DNA of 64,000 bases from Bacteroidota bacterium (GCA_016213405.1 JACRAM010000125.1:124001-188000), one strand, 5' to 3'. Shown: positions 50,984-57,178, counted from the stretch's first letter. The notes: a model not told the origin generated them from the sequence alone. Translations and numbers: made by a program.

Positions 50984-51388
50984 CTATTTAATTATAGTGT
51001 TTTGTTTCATATTGGGCTTACTGTACATTGCCGATAAAGTTCCATTATCATTAAGATGAAAAACAGGTTGAATGTAAAGCGGGTCTCGCGTATCAGAATA
51101 CTGATTGATATTCACATTCTTTCCCAGTGCGAGCATTTCTCCGGCAGAAATCAGTTCTGCCTTTAGTCCGTTATCAAACAGAATAGTGTTGCGCTTTGTT
51201 TTGCAGCGGTAATTCTCCATGTTGGCATTATTGATAGCATCTTTGTATGGCTGAATATCCGCAGCAGTTCCATTATTTGTAATCTGAAAAGTTGCGGGAG
51301 CAGCAGTTTGCTGAGAAAAAATATTCTTGCAGAAAAAGATAGAAAGAATAAAAACAAAATTTCTGACGTGAAAAATACCTGATTTCAT
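50984..51388 (-). CDS. Small exported protein of unknown function, interrupted just upstream of its start
   Basis: A 134-residue protein with a signal peptide (VRNFVFILSIFFCKNIFSQ). The mature part has two similar halves around YRCKTKRNTILFDNGLKAELISAGEML and YIQPVFHLNDNGTLSAM (the first quoted in two pieces: YRCKTKRNTILFDNG, LKAELISAGEML). It resembles small Bacteroidota envelope proteins with a repeated 'note/label' beta-hairpin, but I cannot name the family firmly. Only 13 bp separate it from the giant gene downstream, so they may be co-transcribed. Mobile element II is inserted exactly at its start: the target duplication begins one base upstream of the ATG, so its native promoter has been displaced. 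Confidence 0.65.
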   Translation of the reverse strand: MKSGIFHVRNFVFILSIFFCKNIFSQQTAAPATFQITNNGTAADIQPYKDAINNANMENYRCKTKRNTILFDNGLKAELISAGEMLALGKNVNINQYSDTRDPLYIQPVFHLNDNGTLSAMYSKPNMKQNTIIK

Positions 51389-51396
51389 TATTTTTT
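51389..51396. repeat. Target-site duplication, left copy, element II
   Basis: TATTTTTT, repeated directly at 52017-52024 immediately outside the other inverted repeat. Confidence 0.75.
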
Positions 51397-51420
51397 AGCA
51401 CCTTTTAAGATTAAGGAAAT
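51397..51420. repeat. Left terminal inverted repeat, element II
   Basis: 24 bp starting AGCACCTTTTAAG, perfect inverse of 51993-52016. Confidence 0.85.
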
Positions 51421-51433
51421 TTGTATATTTAGC

Positions 51434-51898
51434 ATGGAATTTAAAGTTCAAGATATTCCGTTATTGTTTTTTGCATACTTAGGTATAGTATCTCCATATT
51501 TTTTAGGATTATATTGGTTTGACCCAAAAGCGTTTTCATCTCTTTATCTGTGGTCGAATATTTTATTAAGTATTTCTTATTCATTTCCTGTTTTTTATCT
51601 TAATATGTATATTTCAAAATGGATATGGAAAATATTAGGAAGAGGAAATATATTTGAAAAGGATTTTGTTAATGATATTATAAATATTTGTATTGCTTGT
51701 GCCCAGCAACAATATATTGTATTATTATATTGTTTAATACGATTTGGAGATAATCCATTGTTCAAATTTTATCATTTTAGAAATAATACTTGGTTTGCTG
51801 CATTAACATTATTCATAATTATCGGTCTTTGTTATATATTTATAAATCTGACATCTGAAAGCAAAATAACTACTAACATCAGAAAATTTATTCATTAA
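51434..51898 (+). CDS. Four-TM membrane protein carried by element II
   Basis: A 154-residue hydrophobic protein with about four transmembrane helices: PLLFFAYLGIVSPYFLGLYW (~9-28), LWSNILLSISYSFPVFYLNM (~37-56), IINICIACAQQQYIVLLYCL (~80-99) and WFAALTLFIIIGLCYIFINL (~122-141). It has a short basic tail. It is the only sizeable gene of the 620-bp cassette. A -7-like TATATTTA (51424-51431) lies right after the left TIR and just before the ATG, so the gene may bring its own promoter. I do not recognise the family; a role as an immunity or toxin-like membrane protein cannot be judged. Confidence 0.65.
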   Translation: MEFKVQDIPLLFFAYLGIVSPYFLGLYWFDPKAFSSLYLWSNILLSISYSFPVFYLNMYISKWIWKILGRGNIFEKDFVNDIINICIACAQQQYIVLLYCLIRFGDNPLFKFYHFRNNTWFAALTLFIIIGLCYIFINLTSESKITTNIRKFIH

Positions 51899-51994
51899 TA
51901 GTATCGGATTTATCAGGGTTAAATACATAAATGCTATTATTATCCACAATTCAATCATTGTTATAAGAAAGAATTTTCCTACATATTTAAGCAT
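51809..51994 (-). CDS. Possible 61-residue membrane peptide reading out of the right TIR of element II
   Basis: A minus-strand ORF (MLKYVGKFFLITMIELWIII ... LTLINPILLM) whose ATG lies at the inner edge of the right TIR, preceded by AAGATTAAGGAA, which could serve as a weak ribosome-binding site. The first 35 residues are strongly hydrophobic. It overlaps the last 90 bp of the plus-strand gene in antisense. It may be real or a by-product of the AT-rich sequence. Confidence 0.3.
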   Translation of the reverse strand: MLKYVGKFFLITMIELWIIIAFMYLTLINPILLMNKFSDVSSYFAFRCQIYKYITKTDNYE

Positions 51995-52016
51995 TTCCTT
52001 AATCTTAAAAGGTGCT
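51993..52016. repeat. Right terminal inverted repeat, element II
   Basis: 24 bp ending CTTAAAAGGTGCT, perfect inverse of 51397-51420. Confidence 0.85.
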
Positions 52017-52024
52017 TATTTTTT
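52017..52024. repeat. Target-site duplication, right copy, element II
   Basis: TATTTTTT, identical to 51389-51396. The run of Ts weakens the evidence slightly, but the leading TA and exact placement match. Confidence 0.75.
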
Positions 52025-52137
52025 TTATCGTTTCAAAATTCAAAACAGTTATTTTTTTCGAATCCTTTCAGATAATAGACTCATTTTTTGAAAATGGTTG
52101 CCGCGAATGTTTGACCTTTTCTTCATAAATTTTGTTA

Positions 52138-52214
52138 ATAACCCAACTATTAGACGAATGGGCAATTATCTTCGATGAAATGCCGAAACTATTAGACGAA
52201 TACCTGCATTTCTT
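52138..52214 (+). pseudogene. Possible remnant ORF interrupted by element I
   Basis: In the frame of 52153 the left flank reads TQLLDEWAIIFDEMPKLLDE then YLHFF. Joining across the target duplication with the right flank continues in frame as NQTISKGKH and then a stop codon near 56477. A stop codon at 52138-52140 lies just upstream and no start is obvious, so this is at best the tail of a decayed or frameshifted gene into which element I jumped. Confidence 0.3.
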
Positions 52215-52222
52215 CAACCAAA
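52215..52222. repeat. Target-site duplication, left copy, element I
   Basis: CAACCAAA, repeated directly at 56449-56456. Confidence 0.88.
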
Positions 52223-52245
52223 GGCAACTATATACGAGTTAGACC
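52223..52245. repeat. Left terminal inverted repeat, element I
   Basis: 23 bp, outer end GGCAACTATATACGAG, perfect inverse of 56426-56448. Confidence 0.92.
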
Positions 52246-52288
52246 TTCCATAGCAGAGATTGACCGATAAGGTTTGGGAAGGTTTTTG

Positions 52289-52411
52289 TTACTTCTTCTT
52301 TCCTTTTCTACGCTTCTTCTTCGGCTTTGGATTGCCTGAAACGGATGCGCTCAGTAGGTCGTGAAGCGAGACGTTTACTTTCAAAGTAATATCTTTTTTA
52401 TTTTTCCTCAT
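52289..52411 (-). CDS. 40-residue basic protein in element I
   Basis: A short ORF starting MRKNKKDITLKVNVSLHDLL and ending in a tail of Lys/Arg (NPKPKKKRRKGKKK). It has a regular beta-then-helix-like N-terminus and a nucleic-acid-binding-type tail. It lies between the left TIR and the P63C gene on the same strand. A TAATTTTG box (52416-52423, minus) lies directly upstream of the ATG, supporting its own transcription. Comparable small basic proteins occur beside mobile genes in Bacteroidota, but no function is known to me. Confidence 0.6.
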   Translation of the reverse strand: MRKNKKDITLKVNVSLHDLLSASVSGNPKPKKKRRKGKKK

Positions 52412-52415
52412 TCTG

Positions 52416-52423
52416 CAAAATTA
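52416..52423 (-). promoter_or_regulatory. Candidate -7 box for the 40-residue protein
   Basis: TAATTTTG on the minus strand, an exact TAnnTTTG match, with TTGC about 15 bp further upstream (52439-52442). The box ends 4 bp before the ATG, so the message might be leaderless. Confidence 0.45.
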
Positions 52424-52481
52424 GTAATTCGTACATTTGCAATAAGTCGGACAAGTTAAAGTTTCTCACACTTCATCTAAG

Positions 52482-52507
52482 ACACAGAATTGCACTCTGT
52501 GTTTTTT
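52482..52507. terminator. Hairpin between the P63C gene and the small basic gene
   Basis: ACACAGA (52482-52488) / TCTGTGT (52496-52502) with a 7-base loop, followed by TTTTT on the plus strand and by a similar AT tract in the other direction. It lies downstream of the P63C stop and could end that transcript before the small gene's own promoter. Confidence 0.5.
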
Positions 52508-52545
52508 CGGCTAATGAGACCGTCTTCGACCTCGTCCATAATATT

Positions 52546-53451
52546 TTATCCTAAATCTTCGAACATATCACCCTGATATTCTCTTCCTGTTGCTCTTGCT
52601 AATGCTCTTTTAAATTTTGACCAGTTGGCGCAGGATTCCATTAAGAATATTGCATTTGAAATATATTCTTTCAATTCATCATTCCCTATGTCTGTTAGTA
52701 GTTGATGGTGTTTATATTTTCTATAACCATTTTCAGTCATAGGATTTTTGTCTTGTAGTTTTCCTAAAATTCCCTTTGGAAAACGAGAATAAACTATTTC
52801 GTTAGTCCATCTGCCTATAACACTTGGTTTTCTTTTCATGCTATCTTCTTCCCATGCCCATCCGTTCAGTTTAAAAATTAATTGATAAAACTTATCAGGA
52901 AATTTTTTATACCATTGCTTTATCTCATCATCAATATATTTTTCTAATAGCCGATTAAAAGTAAATCTATCCTTGAATAATTCAAATCCTGTTGCTTCAT
53001 AAATAACAGCATCCACTCCAGTTTTAGCAAAAGCAAAAACTATTATTTGTGATTCTTCCGCAAGTTTATATTGATTCTCTAAAAGATTTCCATCCATCTT
53101 TGCTTGCATATACATCTTACAGATGTCTATCAAATCGCTTCCCTTAAATCCTTGTGCAGTCCTTCCATTAAAGTTGAAGGTGATTACGCTTTCTGATAAG
53201 GGTTTCCCCTTAAATTGTTCGGGTAAATAACCCTGTAAGTTTTGTGGTTTTAAATATCTTTCAAAACCACCTTTTTTATTTCCTGTAAGTAATCCGACAA
53301 TTTCCCTTTGAACTATTACAGAAGTCGGATTAGTATCAGGATATAAAACAGCGCAAGGAATATCCAACCCTTTTATTTTTATTTTCCCTACAAAATCCGT
53401 TGAGGGAATTTCATTTTCTTTTTTTGAATCTTGGGACTGATGCTTACTCAT
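52546..53451 (-). CDS. P63C-domain protein (transposon passenger)
   Basis: A 301-residue protein whose central and C-terminal part resembles the P63C domain found in phage and mobile-element proteins. Visible features are a short charged N-terminus, LDIPCAVLYPDTNPTSVIVQR (quoted in part: IPCAVLYPDTNPTSV), LTGNKKGGFERYL, a QIIVFAFAKTGVDAVIYEAT segment, LLEKYIDDEIKQWYKKFPDKFY and the terminal RATGREYQGDMFEDLG. The function of P63C is unknown. It lies in element I between the small basic gene and the zinc-ribbon gene, in the same direction, and has no similarity to a transposase. Confidence 0.78.
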   Translation of the reverse strand: MSKHQSQDSKKENEIPSTDFVGKIKIKGLDIPCAVLYPDTNPTSVIVQREIVGLLTGNKKGGFERYLKPQNLQGYLPEQFKGKPLSESVITFNFNGRTAQGFKGSDLIDICKMYMQAKMDGNLLENQYKLAEESQIIVFAFAKTGVDAVIYEATGFELFKDRFTFNRLLEKYIDDEIKQWYKKFPDKFYQLIFKLNGWAWEEDSMKRKPSVIGRWTNEIVYSRFPKGILGKLQDKNPMTENGYRKYKHHQLLTDIGNDELKEYISNAIFLMESCANWSKFKRALARATGREYQGDMFEDLG

Positions 53452-53523
53452 TGATAATTAGTTATTTGCTTTGATATTTTTACTAAAAGTGCCTACTTTG
53501 GGACTGGTCTAATTTTATTGTTT

Positions 53524-53913
53524 TTAAAGATTGTCTATGATTCGTTGTAGCAAATCTTTTGATTCTAAATGCCCTCTTGTTATCTTTTTTGTCATTAGCC
53601 ATGCAGAATCTTTTGTTACTCCGATTTTTTTTGCGAGTTCCCTTGCGCTTGTATCTGGATTAGCATTTAACTCATAAATCGCAAACAGCCATTTGCGTAA
53701 ATCAATTTTGGTTTTTTTAAATATTGTTCCTACTGTTACGCTATAAGAAGTATCGCAATTATTACAATGGTATCTATCTTCTTTTTTCATTGCCGAATAA
53801 GAGTGATGCTTACAATAAGGACATACTGGTTTGTCGTTCCAGATAATATGCTCAAAAAAGGAAATACAATCTCTCTCTCTTGGGAATCGTTTATATATGT
53901 CTTTTAGTGTCAT
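53524..53913 (-). CDS. Zinc-ribbon/HTH protein resembling an IS1595 transposase N-terminus without the catalytic domain
   Basis: A 129-residue protein. It carries a zinc ribbon with CPYCKHH and CNNC (four cysteines), the YSVTVGTIFKKTKIDLRKW block and a helix-turn-helix (SARELAKKIGVTKDSAWLMTK). Together these correspond to the first 120 residues of the IS1595 transposase encoded divergently at 54045. The DDE catalytic domain is absent and the ORF ends normally at a stop codon after LLQRIIDNL. The ATG at 53913 (MTLKDIYKRFP) matches the family start better than one 42 bp upstream. It may be a DNA-binding regulator that competes with the transposase, or a decayed second transposase. Confidence 0.78.
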   Translation of the reverse strand: MTLKDIYKRFPRERDCISFFEHIIWNDKPVCPYCKHHSYSAMKKEDRYHCNNCDTSYSVTVGTIFKKTKIDLRKWLFAIYELNANPDTSARELAKKIGVTKDSAWLMTKKITRGHLESKDLLQRIIDNL

Positions 53914-54000
53914 CTTACCTTTATCAATGACAAATGTAATGTAAAAATACATCATTTTACCATTGTTAATAACTTTATCTTACCACTATCTATGACATAT
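53914..54000. promoter_or_regulatory. Divergent control region with three related direct repeats
   Basis: Three degenerate copies occur between the zinc-ribbon gene and the transposase gene: TCTTACCTTTATCAATGAC (from 53913), TTTTACCATTGTTAATAA (from 53955) and TCTTACCACTATCTATGAC (from 53978). The shared TTACC...AT(C/T)..TGAC pattern and its position suggest operator sites. A -7-like TATCTTTAC (54013-54021) points toward the transposase. Confidence 0.45.
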
Positions 54001-54044
54001 TGATATTTATATTATCTTTACTATATCAAACAAAAAGATACACT

Positions 54045-54983
54045 ATGAAAAACTTTAAAAACATTTCCGACCTTCTGACAACTTTTTCAAGCGAAGAAGT
54101 ATGTAGGAAACACTTAGAAGAATTAAGATGGAACGGTGTTCCAGTTTGTCCGTTCTGCAAAAGCAAGAAACATTATAAATTCAAAGACGGAAAAACTTAC
54201 AAGTGCGCAAATAAAACTTGCAGAAAAAAATATAACGCAACTGTGGGAACTATCTATGAGAATACAAAAATCCCTCTTCAAAAATGGTTTATCGCTATGT
54301 ATTTACTTTCCTCTCACAAGAAAGGAATTTCTTCTTTACAACTTAGCAGGGACTTAGGCATCACTCAAAAGAGCGCGTGGTTTGTATTGCATCGCATCCG
54401 TACTATGCTCAAAGAAAAAAATCCACAAGCGTTTCAGGGAACAGTTGAAGCAGATGAAACTTTTGTTGGTGGAAAGATTCATAACAAACACGCTTGGCAA
54501 AGACATGAATACAGATTAAAAGAAGCGGCAGGAGAACCCGACAATAAAACTATGGTCTTTGGCATTGTAGAGCGTAACAGGGGACTTGTATATCTAAAAA
54601 CAGTTAATAGCAGAGGACATGAAGATTTAATACCGATTATCAGACGCAGAGTTGAGGGCAATTCTGTTATGGTAACTGATTCTCTTTACGCATATAAAAT
54701 ATTACAAGAACATTATAAGCATTTTGTTGTCAATCATGCGCAGGGAGAATATGTAAGAGGAGATGCTTACACTAATACTATTGAGGGATTTTTCTCAATC
54801 CTGAAAAGAGGAATTATAGGTATTTATCACTATGCAAGTAAAAAGCACCTGCAAAAATATTGTGATGAATTTTCTTTCCGTTACAATACAAGAAGCTTAA
54901 CGGAGGAGGACAGATTTAATTTTGCAATGTCAAAAAGCAATGGCAGAAGATTGAAGTATGCGGAATTGATTGCGAAAAAGTAA
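54045..54983 (+). CDS. IS1595-family transposase
   Basis: A 312-residue complete transposase. It has an N-terminal zinc ribbon (CPFCKSKK ... CANKTCRKKY, ~33-60), an HTH (SSLQLSRDLGITQKSAWFVLHRI, quoted in part SLQLSRDLGITQKSAW; ~88-110) and a DDE-type catalytic core: first Asp in VEADETFVGGK (~132), second Asp in MVTDSLYAY (~210), and the N-x-E-G-F-F-S-x-L-K-R block VRGDAYTNTIEGFFSILKR (~241-259), as in the IS1595 group. The ATG at 54045 (MKNFKNISDLLTTF) is preferred to an in-frame codon at 54000. All motifs are intact, so the element should be active. Confidence 0.92.
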   Translation: MKNFKNISDLLTTFSSEEVCRKHLEELRWNGVPVCPFCKSKKHYKFKDGKTYKCANKTCRKKYNATVGTIYENTKIPLQKWFIAMYLLSSHKKGISSLQLSRDLGITQKSAWFVLHRIRTMLKEKNPQAFQGTVEADETFVGGKIHNKHAWQRHEYRLKEAAGEPDNKTMVFGIVERNRGLVYLKTVNSRGHEDLIPIIRRRVEGNSVMVTDSLYAYKILQEHYKHFVVNHAQGEYVRGDAYTNTIEGFFSILKRGIIGIYHYASKKHLQKYCDEFSFRYNTRSLTEEDRFNFAMSKSNGRRLKYAELIAKK

Positions 54984-55316
54984 TTAATCTTTCTTTTCAA
55001 AATCAATACCTATCCGTGTATAAGTTTATTTGTCGTAACATTTTTTCGAATAAGTAATAAGATATTTTAGTGTCTGAATTGATAACAATTCTATATCATA
55101 TCGAGAAATATCATGTTTTGAAGGTATATTAGGCATTATTATTGTGTTAAAATTGTTACATAAAATATTTAACAAATAATTACGTTTAGGATAACATGAT
55201 TTATATACATTTGAATTGTTGAAAAAATCCTATATAAAAAATATTTCATATAGTAATATTGTTACATTTGCAAACTTTTCTATCTTTACAATAATAGCTT
55301 CTGCAACAACTAATAC
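54984..55316. other. Intergenic region within element I
   Basis: 333 bp of very AT-rich DNA between the transposase and the downstream gene pair. No ORF is supported. Near its end ATTG (55258-55261) and TATCTTTAC (55281-55289) are separated by 19 bp, a plausible Bacteroidota-type -33/-7 promoter for the gene at 55317. Confidence 0.5.
55258..55289 (+). promoter_or_regulatory. Candidate promoter for the passenger gene pair
   Basis: ATTG (55258-55261) and TATCTTTAC (55281-55289) with 19 bp between them, close to the Bacteroidota TTTG-N19-TAnnTTTG layout, 27 bp upstream of the ATG at 55317. Confidence 0.45.
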
Positions 55317-55553
55317 ATGAACACCACGCCTAAATTATTATTTACAGAAAAATCCCTTCCATTAATATTGGAGGCATTTGGGAAATCTATTAATGAAGAT
55401 GGAATAATTATTGAATCTAATGGAGACCCCGTTCTCACACCCGAAGGAGAAGAAATAGATTCAAGAGAATTTGGCGGATTTAAAAAAGGGTCGGAAATTT
55501 TTATTAAAGATGATTTATATTCCATCATAAAGTTAGCAGAGGGTAAATATTAA
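55317..55553 (+). CDS. 78-residue passenger protein, first gene of a pair
   Basis: A small acidic protein (KLLFTEKSLPLILEAFGKS; NGDPVLTPEGEEIDSREFGG; FIKDDLYSIIKLAEGKY). It has no signal peptide or transmembrane segment. It begins 27 bp after a candidate promoter and ends 11 bp before the next gene, so the two form a small operon at the right end of element I. Small gene followed by a larger gene is a layout shared with toxin-antitoxin and some defence pairs, but nothing in the sequence identifies it as such. Confidence 0.65.
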   Translation: MNTTPKLLFTEKSLPLILEAFGKSINEDGIIIESNGDPVLTPEGEEIDSREFGGFKKGSEIFIKDDLYSIIKLAEGKY

Positions 55554-55564
55554 TTCCCCTTCCA

Positions 55565-56380
55565 ATGTCCTCTGCAAAGTTTACTCTTGAAAGAATAAAA
55601 GAACTTGCCTATAAAAAGGGGGTTGTTATTTTTTTGGACGTAGATGGAACTTCTCAAGAAGCTCAACAAGATAGCACTTATTCCTATGATGAAAAGAGAG
55701 GAATATTAAAAATTGTCGTTCCCGATTTAGAGATAAGAGATAAATCTCTTTTACTTGAAATAATCAGAAAAGTCAAAGAAGATGGAGGACTTGGATTCAA
55801 GGATTCAAAAAAAGAAATTTTAAATTCTTATATTGAATATGTATCAAATAATTCCGATAAAAATATTCTTCAATTTTATTCTGATATTTTAACTAAAGAT
55901 GATTATGGCGCACTCAAAATGTCCTTGTATTTGCGCTATGAAGCTAAAAAAGGCAACAATATTTTTATCTATAAAAAAGATATTAGAAATAAATTCGGTA
56001 CAAGAGGAGTTAATATCTCTAATTTGTGTTCTGCTGGATATTTTGAAACTGAGTTTAGAGAACTATATAATACAGAAGAAGAAAAAGAATTTAGAAGATA
56101 TTATGAAATAGCAGTTGGAATGGGAGCAAGGGCATTATTTGTTAATTCACACATGAATGTACCCGCAATAGAACAATCATTTGAGGTTATGCTTGATAAA
56201 GCATTAAGGTATCACATGAAAGAATTTAGAATACATGGGAAAGGAAAAATAAATGTAATAAATATCAAAAAATTTGTTTCTGAAAGAAAAATTACAGCAG
56301 AAGATGTATATACTATTAAAAAAGTATATGATGATTTAGATTTATTTGCAATAGAATATATTGTTGAAATCAGTGAGTAA
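55565..56380 (+). CDS. 271-residue passenger protein, second gene of the pair
   Basis: A soluble mixed alpha/beta protein, rich in Lys and Glu, starting MSSAKFTLERIKELAYKKG. Recognisable text includes GVVIFLDVDGTSQEAQQDS (~19-37), which superficially resembles a DVDGT phosphatase motif but without the rest of that family, and helix-rich stretches near 75-110 and 165-260 (NVPAIEQSFEVMLDKALRYH). It ends 45 bp before the right TIR. I do not recognise the family. Linked to the 78-residue gene by an 11-bp gap. Confidence 0.7.
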   Translation: MSSAKFTLERIKELAYKKGVVIFLDVDGTSQEAQQDSTYSYDEKRGILKIVVPDLEIRDKSLLLEIIRKVKEDGGLGFKDSKKEILNSYIEYVSNNSDKNILQFYSDILTKDDYGALKMSLYLRYEAKKGNNIFIYKKDIRNKFGTRGVNISNLCSAGYFETEFRELYNTEEEKEFRRYYEIAVGMGARALFVNSHMNVPAIEQSFEVMLDKALRYHMKEFRIHGKGKINVINIKKFVSERKITAEDVYTIKKVYDDLDLFAIEYIVEISE

Positions 56381-56425
56381 TTTTATTTCTGTTCTATTCG
56401 ATTTATTTCAATTCATTTTCCCTTT

Positions 56426-56448
56426 GGTCTAACTCGTATATAGTTGCC
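56426..56448. repeat. Right terminal inverted repeat, element I
   Basis: 23 bp ending CGTATATAGTTGCC, perfect inverse of 52223-52245. Confidence 0.92.
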
Positions 56449-56456
56449 CAACCAAA
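56449..56456. repeat. Target-site duplication, right copy, element I
   Basis: CAACCAAA, identical to 52215-52222. Confidence 0.88.
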
Positions 56457-56548
56457 CTATCAGTAAGGGCAAGCATTGACTCAGAAAGTAGTTGAAAAGA
56501 CATTGCATTAATTTCAGCAAGCGGGTTCGCATAACCGGCTTGCACAAA

Positions 56549-56588
56549 AAAGAAAAACCCTCTTACTGTACTTCGGAGGGTTTTCTTT
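56549..56588 (-). terminator. Rho-independent terminator downstream of the 141-residue gene
   Basis: AAAGAAAAACCCTC and GAGGGTTTTCTTT form a strong stem around ACTTCG-containing loop sequence; on the minus strand the distal side ends in a T-rich tract. It lies just after the stop codon at 56594. Confidence 0.75.
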
Positions 56589-56593
56589 ATGCC

Positions 56594-57019
56594 TTACTTA
56601 GCAGCAGGCGCAGTGCTTGAACGCTTCGGACTTTCGTCAACCTCAAATCCATAATCGCCAAGCTTATGCTCCTGTCCCTTGTAAACGCCCAGCAACACAT
56701 CACGAATCGCCTTCACGAAAAAATAAACGGTGCTATCGGTAGAACTCAACTGGTCTTTAGCAATTCCTAAAGCATGGTTGCGCAAATCAATAGCGGTCTC
56801 GCTGTCTTTTTTCAATTGAAGAGCGAGTGTGTGCTCAGTATCCGATACAGTTGTCTTACGCATAAGCTCATCCATATCTATACTTGCCAGCGGGTTGCTC
56901 GCGGCTGCGCCTGCATTGCCTGTTGCGCTTGCTTTATGCTTCAAAATATTCATAGCCAGTTCAATCAGCTTTGCCGCGTTGCGCGGAATCTTTACACGAA
57001 CTCTTTTTTTTCTTGCCAT
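56594..57019 (-). CDS. Conserved-looking hypothetical protein, 141 residues
   Basis: A soluble protein with a basic N-terminus (MARKKRVRVKIPRNAAKLIE), a central mostly helical part (MDELMRKTTVSDTEHTLALQ; ETAIDLRNHALGIAKDQLSS) and a flexible C-terminus (SPKRSSTAPAAK). I recall similar short proteins in Bacteroidota but no function. It is preceded by an unusually strong Shine-Dalgarno, AAAGGAGG, which overlaps the end of the 51-residue gene upstream, and followed by a strong terminator. With that gene it forms a small two-gene unit behind a sigma-54-like promoter. Confidence 0.75.
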   Translation of the reverse strand: MARKKRVRVKIPRNAAKLIELAMNILKHKASATGNAGAAASNPLASIDMDELMRKTTVSDTEHTLALQLKKDSETAIDLRNHALGIAKDQLSSTDSTVYFFVKAIRDVLLGVYKGQEHKLGDYGFEVDESPKRSSTAPAAK

Positions 57020-57022
57020 GGT

Positions 57023-57178
57023 CTATATACCTCCTTTCAAATTTTCCTTATCCATCACACACTCCATCACGTCATTAAGCATTTTGCGGAACATCGGAGC
57101 GGAAGGATTTCTAATCCCAATATTCATAGGGCGAAGCTCTTTAGCTTTTTCAGCAGCATGTTGTAATCTTATTTTCAT
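57023..57178 (-). CDS. 51-residue hypothetical protein, upstream of the 141-residue gene
   Basis: A short ORF: MKIRLQHAAEKAKELRPMNI then GIRNPSAPMFRKMLNDVMEC and VMDKENLKGGI. Its stop codon lies 3 bp before the next start, and its last codons contain the AAAGGAGG ribosome-binding site for that gene, implying coupled translation. Basic and probably helical; function unknown. Confidence 0.65.
   Translation of the reverse strand: MKIRLQHAAEKAKELRPMNIGIRNPSAPMFRKMLNDVMECVMDKENLKGGI

Larger units (their letters stand above)
51397..52016. mobile_element. Element II: 620-bp non-autonomous cassette with 24-bp inverted repeats
   Basis: Perfect 24-bp terminal inverted repeats (51397-51420 and 51993-52016; AGCACCTTTTAAGATTAAGG...) bounded by an 8-bp direct repeat TATTTTTT on both sides. 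It contains a plus-strand gene for a 154-residue membrane protein and a possible short minus-strand membrane ORF, but no transposase. The composition is strongly AT-rich compared with neighbours. The 8-bp duplication is the size made by IS1595-like transposases, though the TIR differs from element I. It is therefore probably mobilised in trans. Confidence 0.8.
52223..56448. mobile_element. Element I: 4226-bp IS1595-family transposon with five or more passenger genes
   Basis: Perfect 23-bp terminal inverted repeats (52223-52245 and 56426-56448; outer end GGCAACTATATACGAG) flanked by a perfect 8-bp target-site duplication, CAACCAAA. IS1595-family elements are known for 8-bp duplications. Inside are, on the minus strand, a 40-residue basic protein, a P63C-domain protein and a zinc-ribbon/HTH protein; and on the plus strand the transposase and two unknown genes. 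The two sets diverge from a repeat-rich control region at 53914-54044. The intact ends and intact transposase suggest a recent insertion. Confidence 0.9.

Noticed and set aside
55620-55660. DVDGT motif of the 271-residue passenger as evidence for a HAD phosphatase
   Set aside because: Only the short motif is present; the following HAD motifs with Ser/Thr, Lys and acidic pairs are not seen in order.
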